Shown here one piece after another: positions 1-10,221 of a stretch of 64,000 bases of DNA. The DNA is taken from IMG/VR virus record IMGVR_UViG_3300050821_003228, positions 33,818 to 97,817 of that record. One strand, given 5' to 3'. The notes under the pieces were generated by a model that was given only the letters and a program-made list of their open reading frames with translations, did no database searches and had not been told where the DNA came from. How positions within the stretch are numbered: the first letter of the stretch is position 1; each line of letters starts with the position of its first letter. This DNA comes from a virus. A program made the translations under genes and the position numbers.

Positions 1-2
1 TT

Positions 3-3000
3 TATTCGTTCCCCGTTTTTGGCAATAATGCTAATTCTTATCAGCGTGTATTAACTTCATCAAGTTCACAGATTACCGATATTACTGGCGGGGGAAATAA
101 TGTTATTTATAATCGTGCCCAATTAGTACAAACTGGAACGTTAGTTAATATTACAACTTTGAATACTCCAATTTTTGTTTTAGTTGGTAGTATTAATAAT
201 ATGTTTGTCGGACAGAAGTTGAATATTGATGTCGGAGCTAGTGCCGAAGTTGTTACTGTTTTGGGTCTTGAAAATGTGTCCGGTGGGGTTCTTTTCCAAG
301 CTGTATTTACTAAAACTCATGGCGTTGATACATTAGTTGCTGCCCCATATTCAACAAAGGTAACATTTCAAGCAATTGGTGATACAACATTTTTTGCCGA
401 TCAATACAATCCAAGTCAATTATTGAGTTTCATTAGTTCATGGACAGCCAATACTATTTTTCAAATTGGCACTGGAATTACTGACAGTAATGGTAATGTC
501 CAAAAGAATTTGGGCGCTGCCGCCGCTATTACCAGTATTACGATTTCATCGGCTGTCCCTCAATATTCAGTTCAAATAACATATACAGGGACCATTCCTG
601 TTGTTGTTAGTAGTAAAGTTACTTTAGTCAATATCAATTATTATCCATTTACATTTTTAAATGGTACAACGCAAACAGTAACGGCCACTGGTGTAAATAC
701 TTTCACATTTTTAATAAACAATACTGTTCCAATTGGAACCAGTTCATTAACCGGCGCTACTTATGTTTTAGGTACTAATAATGTTGGTTCTACTGGAACA
801 ACACAACCGGCTTGGAGTACATCATATCAGGGGCTAACGTTTGACGGTAATACAATTTGGCAGTATAACGGCCACGCGGTACGTAACATCGGTATTGTAG
901 CTCCTACAACTTCTCCCGTTGTGACTAATACGCCCGCACCGCCAACGGGAAATCCGTGGGCTGCAAGTACTTATTATTTCCCCGGACAGGTGATTTATGA
1001 TTCAACTGGTACGACTGTTCAACAGTTAACAACTGCTGGAACTACAGCGGGGGCACCGCCAGTGTTTGCGACGACAGTTGGTGTAACAACTAATGACGGG
1101 TCCGCTGTGTGGACATGCATTGCTTCAGGAGCAAGTGGAAGTACTTCAGCAACTCGCGCCGTTTCTACTGCTTATGCTGTGGGAGCAATTACATTAATAA
1201 CATGGACGAAAACGTTCATTAGTGGGTATAATACATCACAGAATAGCGATACTCCGGGGCATACAGTAGCTCCTGCAACTCCGATTTATAGCACCGTTAC
1301 ATATTCAGCATTTTTTCAATGTACTATTGCCGGAACTACATCATCAACAGCAACAAATTCAATTTCTTGGCCGTTATCAGGCACCTATGTGGATGGTGGG
1401 GTAACTTGGGCATTTGTTGGTCTTCAAATAAAACGAGGAGCAACCTCATCTTCGCCTTCAGTAACAACTTCAACATTTACGTTTGGTGTTATTGGTAATA
1501 CAACATTAGTATCAATTTTTGGTAGTCTTGCTATTGTTAATTTTGTTTCGGCCCCATTGAATGATGCTGTATCTTCGGGCGGTGGTGCTGGTAATTTTGA
1601 AGTTATCGCGTTGGCCGGTTTAAGTGGTTCTACTCATCCAACATGGCCTTCAGGTGCTGGTTCAAGTGGGGTAACGACGGTTGATGGTGGAGCGAACTGG
1701 ATTAGCGCCGGTTCTGCCGGTTCTGCTGCTAATACTGGATATTGGACTTATGCATATGCATTTTTAAGTTCAAGCACTCCTGATATTTCATCGGCAAGTC
1801 CGCTATCTGTTCCTATTATTCGTGCTCCGGGATCATTCATTTCTATTAGTGGTCAAGGTGATCCTAATAATATGTTCCTTGATGGCGTAGATACAATAAG
1901 AATATACCGCAGTACTCAGCAAGCAACTAACGTTGCATTGCCGGGGGCCGACCTTTTCTGGATTGCTGATATCCCAGCAATGATTAATCCAATTATAGGT
2001 TCAGGATTAGCATGGAATTTTGTTGACACAACTAATGATCCACCTGATCCTAATAGCACGATGAATAATCAGATTATTGCGGATACTATAGGAGTTAATA
2101 CTACTCCACCTTCGGCTATAACGAATTTGGTTTATTATCTTGGCCGACTTTGGGGATCAATCGGTAACACGGTTTATGCAAGTGCTGGACCGGATGTGTT
2201 AAATGGTGGAAACCCGTTTACGGCATTTCCGCCGTCTAATTTTATGGATTTTCCGGCAACAGTTGTACGTATGGTTTCATCGTCTCAAGGATTGATGGTC
2301 TATACGTCTTCTGGTGTACAAGTGGTCACTGGTAACGGTGTCGCCCCTGTCGGTTCATTTTCTGGATTTACTACATTTGTGCCTGTTATCTTTGCTGAGG
2401 GAATTTCTCTCGGTAGTTATGACAATTTGGCAATTGATGGTGGAACAACATATATTTATACAACTGACCGTAATCTTGTAAGTATTTCATCTAGCGGATT
2501 ACGTTGGATGAGCACGGCAATTGCTAATAAACTGATTGCCCCGTTCAATCTTCCAGATGGAACGAATGTTGATTTTAATCCAGCAAACACTTATTTGTCA
2601 TGGTATGTCAACAGTGATGATTATGGTCTATTTCTTTCAGATGGTAAAACCGGCTGGTTTAGAATGATGCCAAGTACATCTCCTGATGCTGGTAATATGG
2701 TTTGGAGTCCATTTGCAGAGATTGCTGGTGGAGTTTCCGCCGTGCAGAATATTGAAGTAACACCGGGCATACATAAGTTGTTAGTAGCTCCGGGCGTTAG
2801 CGGCCCAATCTTACAAAGGGATACAACTGTCAACCTTGATAATAATGCAACATATTCGTGGTTTGCTACGTTTGGAAGTGTCATATTGGCACATCCGGGC
2901 GAAATAGCGATGGTTCAAGCGATTACTGTTGACTCAATTGCTGTCGGTAGTCATCCAACTTTGACTGTCTATTTCGATGAAATTAATAATGTAAACCCGA

Positions 3001-3203
3001 ATGTTTATACTAATTACAAGTATGATCCATATTCGGCAAGTCAATCGAATACAGTCTTCGCTGACAGATTCTTTATGTCAGAAGATACTACTGCTAACGC
3101 TATTTGTCGTCATCTTCAGTTCACTATTGGATTCCCCGCTGAAAACGCGGCTAACACCGTACTATCAGCAACTATCATAGGCGCAACTGAATACGATAAT
3201 TAA
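3..3203 (+). CDS. Large virion structural protein, 5' end cut by window edge
   Basis: The reading frame is open from the first complete codon of the window, so the apparent TTG at 159 is internal and the true start lies upstream. The visible 1,066 residues are rich in Ser, Thr, Gly and Asn with many short beta-type repeats. Motifs of the form AW..xxx..Y..GQxxYDSTG and WxSxG recur around residues 320-370 and 440-620. This composition is typical of phage tail, fibre or adhesion proteins. No catalytic motif is recognised. It is followed after 6 nt by a small gene with the ribosome site AAGGA, so it is the head of a structural operon running to 9.3 kb. The structural role is an inference from composition and context. 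Confidence 0.7.
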   Translation, partial: YSFPVFGNNANSYQRVLTSSSSQITDITGGGNNVIYNRAQLVQTGTLVNITTLNTPIFVLVGSINNMFVGQKLNIDVGASAEVVTVLGLENVSGGVLFQAVFTKTHGVDTLVAAPYSTKVTFQAIGDTTFFADQYNPSQLLSFISSWTANTIFQIGTGITDSNGNVQKNLGAAAAITSITISSAVPQYSVQITYTGTIPVVVSSKVTLVNINYYPFTFLNGTTQTVTATGVNTFTFLINNTVPIGTSSLTGATYVLGTNNVGSTGTTQPAWSTSYQGLTFDGNTIWQYNGHAVRNIGIVAPTTSPVVTNTPAPPTGNPWAASTYYFPGQVIYDSTGTTVQQLTTAGTTAGAPPVFATTVGVTTNDGSAVWTCIASGASGSTSATRAVSTAYAVGAITLITWTKTFISGYNTSQNSDTPGHTVAPATPIYSTVTYSAFFQCTIAGTTSSTATNSISWPLSGTYVDGGVTWAFVGLQIKRGATSSSPSVTTSTFTFGVIGNTTLVSIFGSLAIVNFVSAPLNDAVSSGGGAGNFEVIALAGLSGSTHPTWPSGAGSSGVTTVDGGANWISAGSAGSAANTGYWTYAYAFLSSSTPDISSASPLSVPIIRAPGSFISISGQGDPNNMFLDGVDTIRIYRSTQQATNVALPGADLFWIADIPAMINPIIGSGLAWNFVDTTNDPPDPNSTMNNQIIADTIGVNTTPPSAITNLVYYLGRLWGSIGNTVYASAGPDVLNGGNPFTAFPPSNFMDFPATVVRMVSSSQGLMVYTSSGVQVVTGNGVAPVGSFSGFTTFVPVIFAEGISLGSYDNLAIDGGTTYIYTTDRNLVSISSSGLRWMSTAIANKLIAPFNLPDGTNVDFNPANTYLSWYVNSDDYGLFLSDGKTGWFRMMPSTSPDAGNMVWSPFAEIAGGVSAVQNIEVTPGIHKLLVAPGVSGPILQRDTTVNLDNNATYSWFATFGSVILAHPGEIAMVQAITVDSIAVGSHPTLTVYFDEINNVNPNVYTNYKYDPYSASQSNTVFADRFFMSEDTTANAICRHLQFTIGFPAENAANTVLSATIIGATEYDN

Positions 3204-3209
3204 GGAAAT

Positions 3210-3437
3210 ATGGAACGTTTTTTAACGCCCGAACAAGTTGAAAATTTGGGCATGACAGTATCAACTATGAGGCACGGCTCGTTAACCGGGCCGATGCCTA
3301 TAAACCCCGTAATTGCTTTCTATCGTGGGCCATTACCTTCAACAAGTACATTTACTGATAGTGTTGTAAATTTTTATACTGAGAATAATTTTCGTAGTCA
3401 AAGACTATTTCAGCCCCGATTGAATGGAAGTCTTTAA
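3210..3437 (+). CDS. Small structural-operon protein
   Basis: A 75-residue protein of unknown function. The start ATG is preceded by AAGGAAAT. It lies in a packed series of structural genes (6 nt after the previous stop, 7 nt before the next likely start). No membrane segment or known motif is visible. Confidence 0.65.
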   Translation: MERFLTPEQVENLGMTVSTMRHGSLTGPMPINPVIAFYRGPLPSTSTFTDSVVNFYTENNFRSQRLFQPRLNGSL

Positions 3438-3444
3438 GGAATGC

Positions 3445-4179
3445 ATGTTTATAACGACTAGAATAACATGGGATTTATCAGGTAAAGTTATTGAACATGA
3501 GGGCTATTTTTATTCCGGGCCGATTTCATCCCTTTGTGGCGCTTCATCGCAGCAAAATCAGATAGAGGCTCAGCAACAAGCCTATTATCAAACTTTGACA
3601 CAACAGGCGCAACAAGAATTCGGCCAAGCATCAAAAGTCTTTGATGATCTTTATGCTGCAATGAGTCCTATAGTTGCTGCTGGAATTAATCAACAAGGAT
3701 TTTCAACTGGTGAATTACAGAACTTGAATTCAATAGCTGAAACTAGTTCTGGTGAAGCTTATAGTGCGGCTGCCCAGAATGTTCGTGAACAAGAGGCCGC
3801 TGCTGGCGGAAGTAATTTCGTTCCATCGGGCGCGAATGAACAGATTAACGCTGAAGTTGCTGCTCGTGGTGCAGGACAAACGGCGGGTGAATTAAATCAG
3901 ATCGAACAGGCTAATTATGCTACTGGACGATCAAATTATCTAGCCGCTGCTGGCGATTTATCTGCTGCAACAGGAACTTATAGTACTTCAATTGGTGCAG
4001 CTAACGCCGCTACTGCGGGCGGAAATGCTGCTGCCAATACTGCCAACCAAATTGCACAAGAGAATAATTCGTGGGTCGGGGCCGTAACTGGCGCTCTTGG
4101 TGGAATCGCGGGATCAGTTGTTTCTGGTGGTATGAGTAATCTTGGTAAAGGTGTTGGATTCTTCGGACAGAACGGATAA
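3445..4179 (+). CDS. Ala/Gln-rich internal virion-like protein
   Basis: About 244 residues when started at the ATG at 3445, which follows AAGGA. A longer frame from 3424 has no ribosome site. After a short N-terminus comes a Gln/Ala-rich helical region (about residues 40-190) and a C-terminus of small residues (GAVTGALGGIAGSVVSGGM) that may insert in a membrane. Composition and position before two long Gln-rich proteins resemble the internal virion (ejection) protein set of podovirus-like phages (T7 gp14-16 type). No sequence match was run, so this is an analogy. Confidence 0.6.
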   Translation: MFITTRITWDLSGKVIEHEGYFYSGPISSLCGASSQQNQIEAQQQAYYQTLTQQAQQEFGQASKVFDDLYAAMSPIVAAGINQQGFSTGELQNLNSIAETSSGEAYSAAAQNVREQEAAAGGSNFVPSGANEQINAEVAARGAGQTAGELNQIEQANYATGRSNYLAAAGDLSAATGTYSTSIGAANAATAGGNAAANTANQIAQENNSWVGAVTGALGGIAGSVVSGGMSNLGKGVGFFGQNG

Positions 4180-4181
4180 AC

Positions 4182-6704
4182 ATGGCAGATACACTAAACA
4201 ACTTTAGCGGGCCAATGATGGGCGATTTTCAGCCAGCTACACTAGATAATGCCCCGTTAAATGATAGAACTGCGCCAATAACACAACAACCAGTTCCGCC
4301 TGTACCAAGTACAAATAATATTCCGGCTGTATCGCCTAAAACGGCGAATACTCCACAGCCGCCCCCTGTACATCCGGCTGTCCAAAAAGCTAGTATGGGC
4401 GCGAACATTGTGAAGGGCATTGCTGATGTATTATCTCCTCCACAATATAAGACTGAAATAAATCCTGACGGTTCTACGAAACAAACGCCAATTCCGCGCA
4501 CTCGTAAAGATGTTGGTATGTCTATTGCGTTAGCTGCATTATCAGGTGCATTTTCTGGATTAGGTCAAGTCGGCCCCGGTCATCTCGGTCGTGCTGCCGC
4601 TGCTGGATTTAATACTACGATGCAACAGAGGCAACAGGCTGATCAACAACAGAGTCAACAGGCACAGGCCGATTTTGCTCGTAAACAGGCTACAGTTTCA
4701 TTTAATATGCAACAAATGAATGCTGCATTAGACCTTGGCACTAAAGATAAGTCGTATCATGAAGATTATGTTCAAAGTTATGATCATCTTGTAAAACAAT
4801 GGTCTGAATTGCCGAATGTTGCAGATATAATTAAATTTGGAAGTCCTGATGCACCATTATCTGAGGATGAAGCCGAAGATATTAAAAAGCATTCAGTTTT
4901 TGAATTGATGCGCGTTCCTGTTAGTACTTATGAACGCCGTGACCCTAAAACTGGTAAACAAGTTTGGGTTAATAATAAGGGGGAAGTAGTTCCAGAGGGT
5001 AGTTATTCTGCTCATCCTGCTTGGGATAACGGTTACATTCTTGTTGATAAAAATGCGCCAGCAAAATTGAGTGATGAAAATGGTCCTACCCAAACGGTGA
5101 AAGATTTAGTTGCTAAATATGATGGTATAATTCCGGGTGTTAATAAATCGTTATTAGCCGGTAAGGGGGTTCAAGAACCAATACCTGCCACATCATACGG
5201 ACAAATGTTGTTTAAGGCCAACACTATTAAGTCAGCGCAAGATACGGTTAATAATTTTGTTAATACATTGAATGAAGGGGAATCTGAGAAAAATCAGATA
5301 AAACCCGTCGATTTGGTCGATGCTATTAAAAATAATAAGATTACGTTGAATGATCTTGATTTATTTCAACGAGCAATTGGCAAGTCTTCACAGGCGAATG
5401 CTACATCATTACAGACAAAACTTGATGCTGTATCAGCAAAAAATCAGGCAGCGGGAGCTAGATTAGTTGGTTTTTTTGATTCATTAACTCCTACAGGGGA
5501 AGGATTAAAAACTTTTGATCAGAAAATTCAGGCCCAAGGTAAAGCATATGTTGCAAAGTTAGAACAAGAATCTAAAGCAATGACTCCTGATGAAGCCGAA
5601 TCTATTCAGGCGAAAGCTGTCGCAGGTCAACATGTTGATCCTCACGATTTAGCTGTTGCAAACGAGTTTACTAGAATTCATACAGCAAATATTGTTAATA
5701 AAGATAAACAAGTTGAACAGGGTAAACAAGATTTAGCTGATCAACAAAATCGAAAAGTTCTTGCATATACTGAAACTCCTCCGGGCTGGGGTTTACAACA
5801 AGCACAAACTGCCGCTAGTATGCGTGATCCTTTTGCAATTGAAGAATATTTAAAGAAGAATAATGTGCCGAATGTGCCTTATCTTCATGATTTAATTTCA
5901 ATTTCACAGTACCGAGATTCATTAGATGAATTTACAAAGAGATTGACGAAAGGTACCGGACAGATGGATGAAGCTACTGCCGCAACATTCATTAATAAGT
6001 TTTTGAATCCGGGGTTCACGAAAGAAAAGTTTAGAGAAGGTAGTGCATGGTTTCAAGAACTTGGTCAAACGAAACCGGGAACTGCTGGCGGTACGATTAT
6101 GGCTGCTGGAACAGCGGCAAGACATCTTGACCATTATGGGCCGTTGTTAGAGGCGGTTAATAATGGCGATGTTCAATTATATAATAAGTTACTTACTAAT
6201 TTAGCTCAACAAACAGGTAGTACACCAATTGTACAGGCGCAGATTGTGGCTAACGCTCTATCTGCTGAAACTGAAAAGGTTATTACCGGATCAACACCTC
6301 TTGAATCAAGAATGAAGGATGCTTCACAAGGATTAAATCCGAAAGCACTTAGTAAGGATCAAGGGTTCGGGGCTATCAAAACTCTTTCAGGATTGATGAA
6401 TGATCGTTTGAATGAGTTGAATGATAAGAATATGGCTCTTTATGGAACGCCATTGAATTTGATTAGCCCACATACAACTCAATTTATGAAGAAACTCGGA
6501 TTTGAGACTTCATGGGATCAAAAGAGCGAACAACAGAGACAACAAGAAACTAATCAACAGAAGCAGCAGAAGCTTCAAGCTATTACACTTCCGGGCGGTG
6601 GTCATCCGGTTGATATAAAGTATAAAGGTAATACCACGATTGTTTCAGATGGTCATCAATGGATAGATTTAGCAACTGGTAAACCTTACGTTGCTCAGAA
6701 ATAG
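4182..6704 (+). CDS. Large internal virion-like protein
   Basis: An 840-residue protein starting 3 nt after the previous gene. The N-terminus (about 1-70) is Pro/Gln-rich and disordered, followed by a small-residue stretch (about residues 105-140) and long predicted helices with QQ-rich segments (QQRQQADQQQSQQAQ). The C-terminal 40 residues (GGGHPVDIKYKGNT...ATGKPYVAQK) look like a small beta domain. Size, order and composition suggest an ejected core protein or minor structural protein. No lytic transglycosylase motif is seen. Confidence 0.65.
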   Translation: MADTLNNFSGPMMGDFQPATLDNAPLNDRTAPITQQPVPPVPSTNNIPAVSPKTANTPQPPPVHPAVQKASMGANIVKGIADVLSPPQYKTEINPDGSTKQTPIPRTRKDVGMSIALAALSGAFSGLGQVGPGHLGRAAAAGFNTTMQQRQQADQQQSQQAQADFARKQATVSFNMQQMNAALDLGTKDKSYHEDYVQSYDHLVKQWSELPNVADIIKFGSPDAPLSEDEAEDIKKHSVFELMRVPVSTYERRDPKTGKQVWVNNKGEVVPEGSYSAHPAWDNGYILVDKNAPAKLSDENGPTQTVKDLVAKYDGIIPGVNKSLLAGKGVQEPIPATSYGQMLFKANTIKSAQDTVNNFVNTLNEGESEKNQIKPVDLVDAIKNNKITLNDLDLFQRAIGKSSQANATSLQTKLDAVSAKNQAAGARLVGFFDSLTPTGEGLKTFDQKIQAQGKAYVAKLEQESKAMTPDEAESIQAKAVAGQHVDPHDLAVANEFTRIHTANIVNKDKQVEQGKQDLADQQNRKVLAYTETPPGWGLQQAQTAASMRDPFAIEEYLKKNNVPNVPYLHDLISISQYRDSLDEFTKRLTKGTGQMDEATAATFINKFLNPGFTKEKFREGSAWFQELGQTKPGTAGGTIMAAGTAARHLDHYGPLLEAVNNGDVQLYNKLLTNLAQQTGSTPIVQAQIVANALSAETEKVITGSTPLESRMKDASQGLNPKALSKDQGFGAIKTLSGLMNDRLNELNDKNMALYGTPLNLISPHTTQFMKKLGFETSWDQKSEQQRQQETNQQKQQKLQAITLPGGGHPVDIKYKGNTTIVSDGHQWIDLATGKPYVAQK

Positions 6705-6710
6705 GAAAAT

Positions 6711-8513
6711 ATGGAACCAGATGTAACAATCCCTCAACCTGTGAGCAGCGGGGCTGTTGATCACCCAGAAGCAGCACAATCTGGCGTCCCTCAATCGCCC
6801 GCTGTACCAGAAGGTTTTGGGGATACTCAGGGACCGCCCCCACCGGCAGGATTTACTGATACTCCTCCTGAACAGGGTAATACCGAAAAACCGGGTTTTT
6901 TTTCAACTCTTGGTTCTGATGTTTTAAACGCGGGTAAAGGATTGCGCGATTTAAGCTATAATACAGCTAATTTTTTAACATCTACGCCTAATAAAGAAGG
7001 TCTTGAACAAGGTAGACAAATACAAGAAGAACATAAACATAAAGTTTATACTCAAATAAAAGATGATCTGCACAACGGCAATTATGTTCAAGCTTTTAGT
7101 CATTTTGGCGATTTGTTTGATCCTCACTACGATGATCCTAATGATCCTATTTCAAGAGTTATACAGGCTCAATGGGATTCTAGTAAACTTGCCAAAGAGC
7201 GTATGATGGAGGCAGCTAAGAACAAAGATTACGCTTCTGTTGTTCAACATGCAGCAGGAATTCTTCCTGTAGCTAGTCAAGTTGATTCAGCAATGGAAAC
7301 GTATAGAAAAGACCCTACGCGAGAGAATTTGGCCCATGTTATTTCATCAGCTATTCCCGCATTTGTTCCTTCTTTAATGAAAGGGGCAAAATACGTGATG
7401 GAAGGGGCCAGCGAGACTTTAGAGGCGGCAAAGGCCACAGGTAAGGCCACTACTGAAGTTCCTAAACCTAATTTAGTGCGCCCATCAACAGTTAAAATAG
7501 CTGGAGAAGATGTGCCAGTAAGTACGCCGCAATTAAGTACACAATCAAAACTATCAAAAGCCGTTTCATCTGTTGCTACTGAAGAGGGGGCGCAAGGATT
7601 TATTGATAGAGAAGTTCAGCCTGCGGCTATTAATGCTACAGGTAATACGTTTCGTGATGTTGCTCAAAAAGCTGTTTCTGATTTACGAGATCTAAGCGGA
7701 GAATCCGGTTCTATCCCTCGTATGGAAACTATTGATGAAATGGCTAAAGCAATGGAAGCTGAGGCAAAAAAGACCTATTCTCGACTTGATGATGCAGGCC
7801 AAAGTGATATAGAGGCTGTTGTTAAGCGTAACAAAGAGGGGGCAGCAGCAGCAAGAGCGGCGGGCAGAGATTTTACGCCACAAGAATTGCCGAAATCTTT
7901 TACCGAATTGCAAGAAGGTATTAATGATGCTAAAGCTACATTGAAATCTCGTACCGCGAGTACAGTCGATAAAGAGCTTGCAAAAAGTAGTTTAAAAGAT
8001 TATAACAGTCAAATGGGCGAGTTTTTAACTAAACACGGCGATTCTGTAAATTATGGCGAATTGGACGCAGCTAACGGAATTTACCAAAGAGCGCAACGTT
8101 TTAAATACATCGCAAAAAATATACGCTCTGCTGTAAAAGGGGTTGAAGAAAGTGATTCTGAATTAAATTCGGTTCCTAGTTCAATTAATAAAGATGCTCT
8201 TGCCAGCTTACCTGCTAAATTTGATAATCGTTTTGGTGAAGGTGCATTTGAAAAAACCCTTGGTAATGAAGGTTTAAAGAATTTTAATGATATAATAAAA
8301 GTTCTACAGAACCCGTTTTCTAAAGCAGGAAATGAAGGGCTAATTAGTACAACAGCTAAGGCCGGGGCAAAAGCAAGTGATTTTATTACCTCTGTTGCAA
8401 AACTTATAGGTAAACCTGTTTCGTGGACAGCCGATAAATTGTTATTTGATCCTGAATTTGGGCAAAGCATGTTAAAACGTTTCGGCCAGTTAAACAGGCA
8501 ACTAAAGCGTTAG
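6711..8513 (+). CDS. Internal virion-like protein
   Basis: A 600-residue protein with start ATG preceded by AGGAAAAT. It has a disordered Pro/Gly-rich N-terminus (about 1-60), then mostly helical Ala/Lys/Glu-rich sequence with a short hydrophobic patch (AHVISSAIPAFVPSLM, about residues 205-225). It is the third long gene of a consecutive set with similar character, consistent with an ejection-apparatus or minor structural role. Function not recognised. Confidence 0.6.
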   Translation: MEPDVTIPQPVSSGAVDHPEAAQSGVPQSPAVPEGFGDTQGPPPPAGFTDTPPEQGNTEKPGFFSTLGSDVLNAGKGLRDLSYNTANFLTSTPNKEGLEQGRQIQEEHKHKVYTQIKDDLHNGNYVQAFSHFGDLFDPHYDDPNDPISRVIQAQWDSSKLAKERMMEAAKNKDYASVVQHAAGILPVASQVDSAMETYRKDPTRENLAHVISSAIPAFVPSLMKGAKYVMEGASETLEAAKATGKATTEVPKPNLVRPSTVKIAGEDVPVSTPQLSTQSKLSKAVSSVATEEGAQGFIDREVQPAAINATGNTFRDVAQKAVSDLRDLSGESGSIPRMETIDEMAKAMEAEAKKTYSRLDDAGQSDIEAVVKRNKEGAAAARAAGRDFTPQELPKSFTELQEGINDAKATLKSRTASTVDKELAKSSLKDYNSQMGEFLTKHGDSVNYGELDAANGIYQRAQRFKYIAKNIRSAVKGVEESDSELNSVPSSINKDALASLPAKFDNRFGEGAFEKTLGNEGLKNFNDIIKVLQNPFSKAGNEGLISTTAKAGAKASDFITSVAKLIGKPVSWTADKLLFDPEFGQSMLKRFGQLNRQLKR

Positions 8514-8566
8514 CCGTTGATGAGACGGCCCGATCGGAGGGATTTATACTTCGTCAAGATGATTTT

Positions 8567-8950
8567 GTGAAGGCCCATTTAGTTACAGTGGGCTATAATT
8601 GCGGGAAAGAATACGGTGCCCATCTAGCAGCATGCATGATTATGTCGTGTATAGCGAACCGCGTGAGGTTGGGGTGGGGCACTTGGCTAGATATAATTAA
8701 TACATTACCGAAATACGCGGCTGAAGAAAATTTACCAACTGGAATACCTTCTCTTTGGGATGTTAATTTTATCAGGTTATTGACCGAAGTTGAGGGTATC
8801 TACGATGGTTCTGCAAAGGATTTATCTTGTGGGGCATTATATTGGTGTGATTCGCGCCGGGTGACTAGGAAGTGGTTTCGTGATGAAATCATTCGTTCAC
8901 CGAATCACATAGTAACCGCAAACATGAACTCTCTCACTTGCTACCGCTAG
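8567..8950 (+). CDS. Putative cell-wall hydrolase (SleB-like)
   Basis: A 127-residue protein. The segment ANRVRLGWGTWLDII followed by a later GALYWCDSRR block resembles phage and bacterial SleB-type cell-wall hydrolases (NRVR..GWG...ALYF pattern). A GTG start is used; it overlaps the TGA of a 17-codon ORF (8516-8569), which suggests translational coupling. The same frame stays open upstream into the previous gene but has no start codon there. Assignment is by motif resemblance only. Confidence 0.5.
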   Translation: MKAHLVTVGYNCGKEYGAHLAACMIMSCIANRVRLGWGTWLDIINTLPKYAAEENLPTGIPSLWDVNFIRLLTEVEGIYDGSAKDLSCGALYWCDSRRVTRKWFRDEIIRSPNHIVTANMNSLTCYR

Positions 8951-8956
8951 GAAACT

Positions 8957-9274
8957 ATGATACAAGGGCAAAATTTAGAGATTAGCCGACAGTTTTATAC
9001 GGAATTTAAGTTTTGGGGGCCAGTGATCGGCGGTATCTGGTCTGTTTTTAAACTTGTAGATTGGTTTAAAGCTATTAAAACCGATGATTTACAGCAAATT
9101 AAAGATGGTATTAAAAATTTTAATGTTCAACTTGATCAAGGTTTACAGAAGCAGACTGACACTATAGTTAATAGCATGACAGTAAACACGAATGAGTTGA
9201 AAGAATTGCGCGTTGATGTTAAAATGATGACATCAGCCGCGTTAACGAAAGCGGCCCGCGTTAGGAAGAAGTAG
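8957..9274 (+). CDS. Small membrane-anchored protein, possible holin or spanin partner
   Basis: A 105-residue protein with one hydrophobic segment near residues 17-36 (KFWGPVIGGIWSVFKLVDW) followed by a Gln/Lys-rich helix and a basic tail (AARVRKK). It follows a cell-wall hydrolase candidate by 6 nt and has the site AGGAAACT. The architecture would fit a lysis-associated membrane protein, but no family is recognised. Confidence 0.55.
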   Translation: MIQGQNLEISRQFYTEFKFWGPVIGGIWSVFKLVDWFKAIKTDDLQQIKDGIKNFNVQLDQGLQKQTDTIVNSMTVNTNELKELRVDVKMMTSAALTKAARVRKK

Positions 9275-9303
9275 TTGACTTCTGGTGATAAATCGAGTAT
9301 ACT
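9275..9303 (+). promoter_or_regulatory. Sigma70-type promoter, leaderless
   Basis: TTGACT at 9275, 17-nt spacer, TATACT at 9298. The ATG of the exonuclease begins 7 nt after the -10, about where transcription should start, so the mRNA is probably leaderless. Confidence 0.75.
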
Positions 9304-9310
9304 CATTAAT

Positions 9311-10084
9311 ATGGAGAAAAATAGTCTTGGTCCACGCATACTTGTGCTGGACATAGAAACGCTACCCAACCAAGCCTTTGTCTGGGGCACATATGATCAA
9401 AATGTTATTCGGTTCATTAAACAAAGTTGTATAGCAACATTTTCAGCAAAGTGGTTGGGCGATAAGAAAATGATTTCAAGGGCGTTGATAGATTATTCAG
9501 GGTATGTGCCCGGTTCTTATGATGACCAACATTTAGTTCGTGATTTGTGGGAATTAGTTGATCAAGCTGATATTATTATCGCGCATAATGGTAATGGGTT
9601 TGATTTCAAGGTTTGTAATGCGCGGTTCATATTTCACGATTTGAAGCCGCCTAGCCCGTTTAAGACGATTGATACGAAGAAAATCTTTAAGGAAATCGCC
9701 CGTTTTAATACGAATAAATTAGACGATCTTTGCCAGCTTTTAGGAATTGGCGCGAAGATCAAGACTGATTTCGATCTATGGGAAGGATGTATTAATGGGG
9801 ATAAAAAGTCTTGGAAGTTGATGGTTCAGTATAATGAGCGTGATGTAAAAATGCTTGAAGAATTGTATCTGAAAGCACTTCCGTGGGTGAAAGATCATCC
9901 AAATTTGACTTTATGGACTCAAGGATTGTGTCCGAAGTGCGGCTCACATCAAGTTCAATATCGCGGGTATCAAGTAACAACTACAAGGCTTTATCGAAGA
10001 TTCCAGTGTGTAAATTGCGGCGGTTGGGGTAGAGTAGTAAAGTGTGAAAAAGATGTAAAAGCATTGACAACTAATGCAGTTTAG
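9311..10084 (+). CDS. DEDD-family 3'-5' exonuclease with C-terminal zinc ribbon
   Basis: A 257-residue protein. VLDIET near residue 12 supplies the first Asp-Glu pair of RNase H-like DEDD exonucleases; IIIAHNGNGFDFKV (about 95-108) is the Exo II Asp; YNERDVKML (about 190) is Exo III. Four cysteines at the C-terminus (CPKCG ... CVNCG) form a likely zinc ribbon. Similar proteins are annotated in phages as RNase H-like or YprB-like exonucleases. The start at 9311 fits the promoter; the upstream frame to 9275 overlaps that promoter. Confidence 0.85.
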   Translation: MEKNSLGPRILVLDIETLPNQAFVWGTYDQNVIRFIKQSCIATFSAKWLGDKKMISRALIDYSGYVPGSYDDQHLVRDLWELVDQADIIIAHNGNGFDFKVCNARFIFHDLKPPSPFKTIDTKKIFKEIARFNTNKLDDLCQLLGIGAKIKTDFDLWEGCINGDKKSWKLMVQYNERDVKMLEELYLKALPWVKDHPNLTLWTQGLCPKCGSHQVQYRGYQVTTTRLYRRFQCVNCGGWGRVVKCEKDVKALTTNAV

Positions 10085-10092
10085 GCTATAAT
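10064..10092 (+). promoter_or_regulatory. Sigma70-type promoter, leaderless
   Basis: TTGACA at 10064 (inside the exonuclease 3' end), 17-nt spacer, TATAAT at 10087, then 5 nt to an ATG at 10098. Confidence 0.8.
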
Positions 10093-10097
10093 TAATT

Positions 10098-10202
10098 ATG
10101 TCAGATTTTACTGCTGCATTAATTGGGGTTGTATTAGCTTTTGTATTGATATATATTTATCAAGAAATAGCTTTTAAATCGGGCGATAAAAAGATTAAAT
10201 AA
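10098..10202 (+). CDS. 34-residue membrane peptide
   Basis: Starts 5 nt after a consensus -10 box. The product MSDFTAALIGVVLAFVLIYI... has a single transmembrane helix (about residues 7-22) and a charged tail. It is supported by the promoter placement and by the next gene following after 19 nt with its own GGAGG. Confidence 0.65.
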   Translation: MSDFTAALIGVVLAFVLIYIYQEIAFKSGDKKIK

Positions 10203-10221
10203 AAAGATTATTGGAGGATAA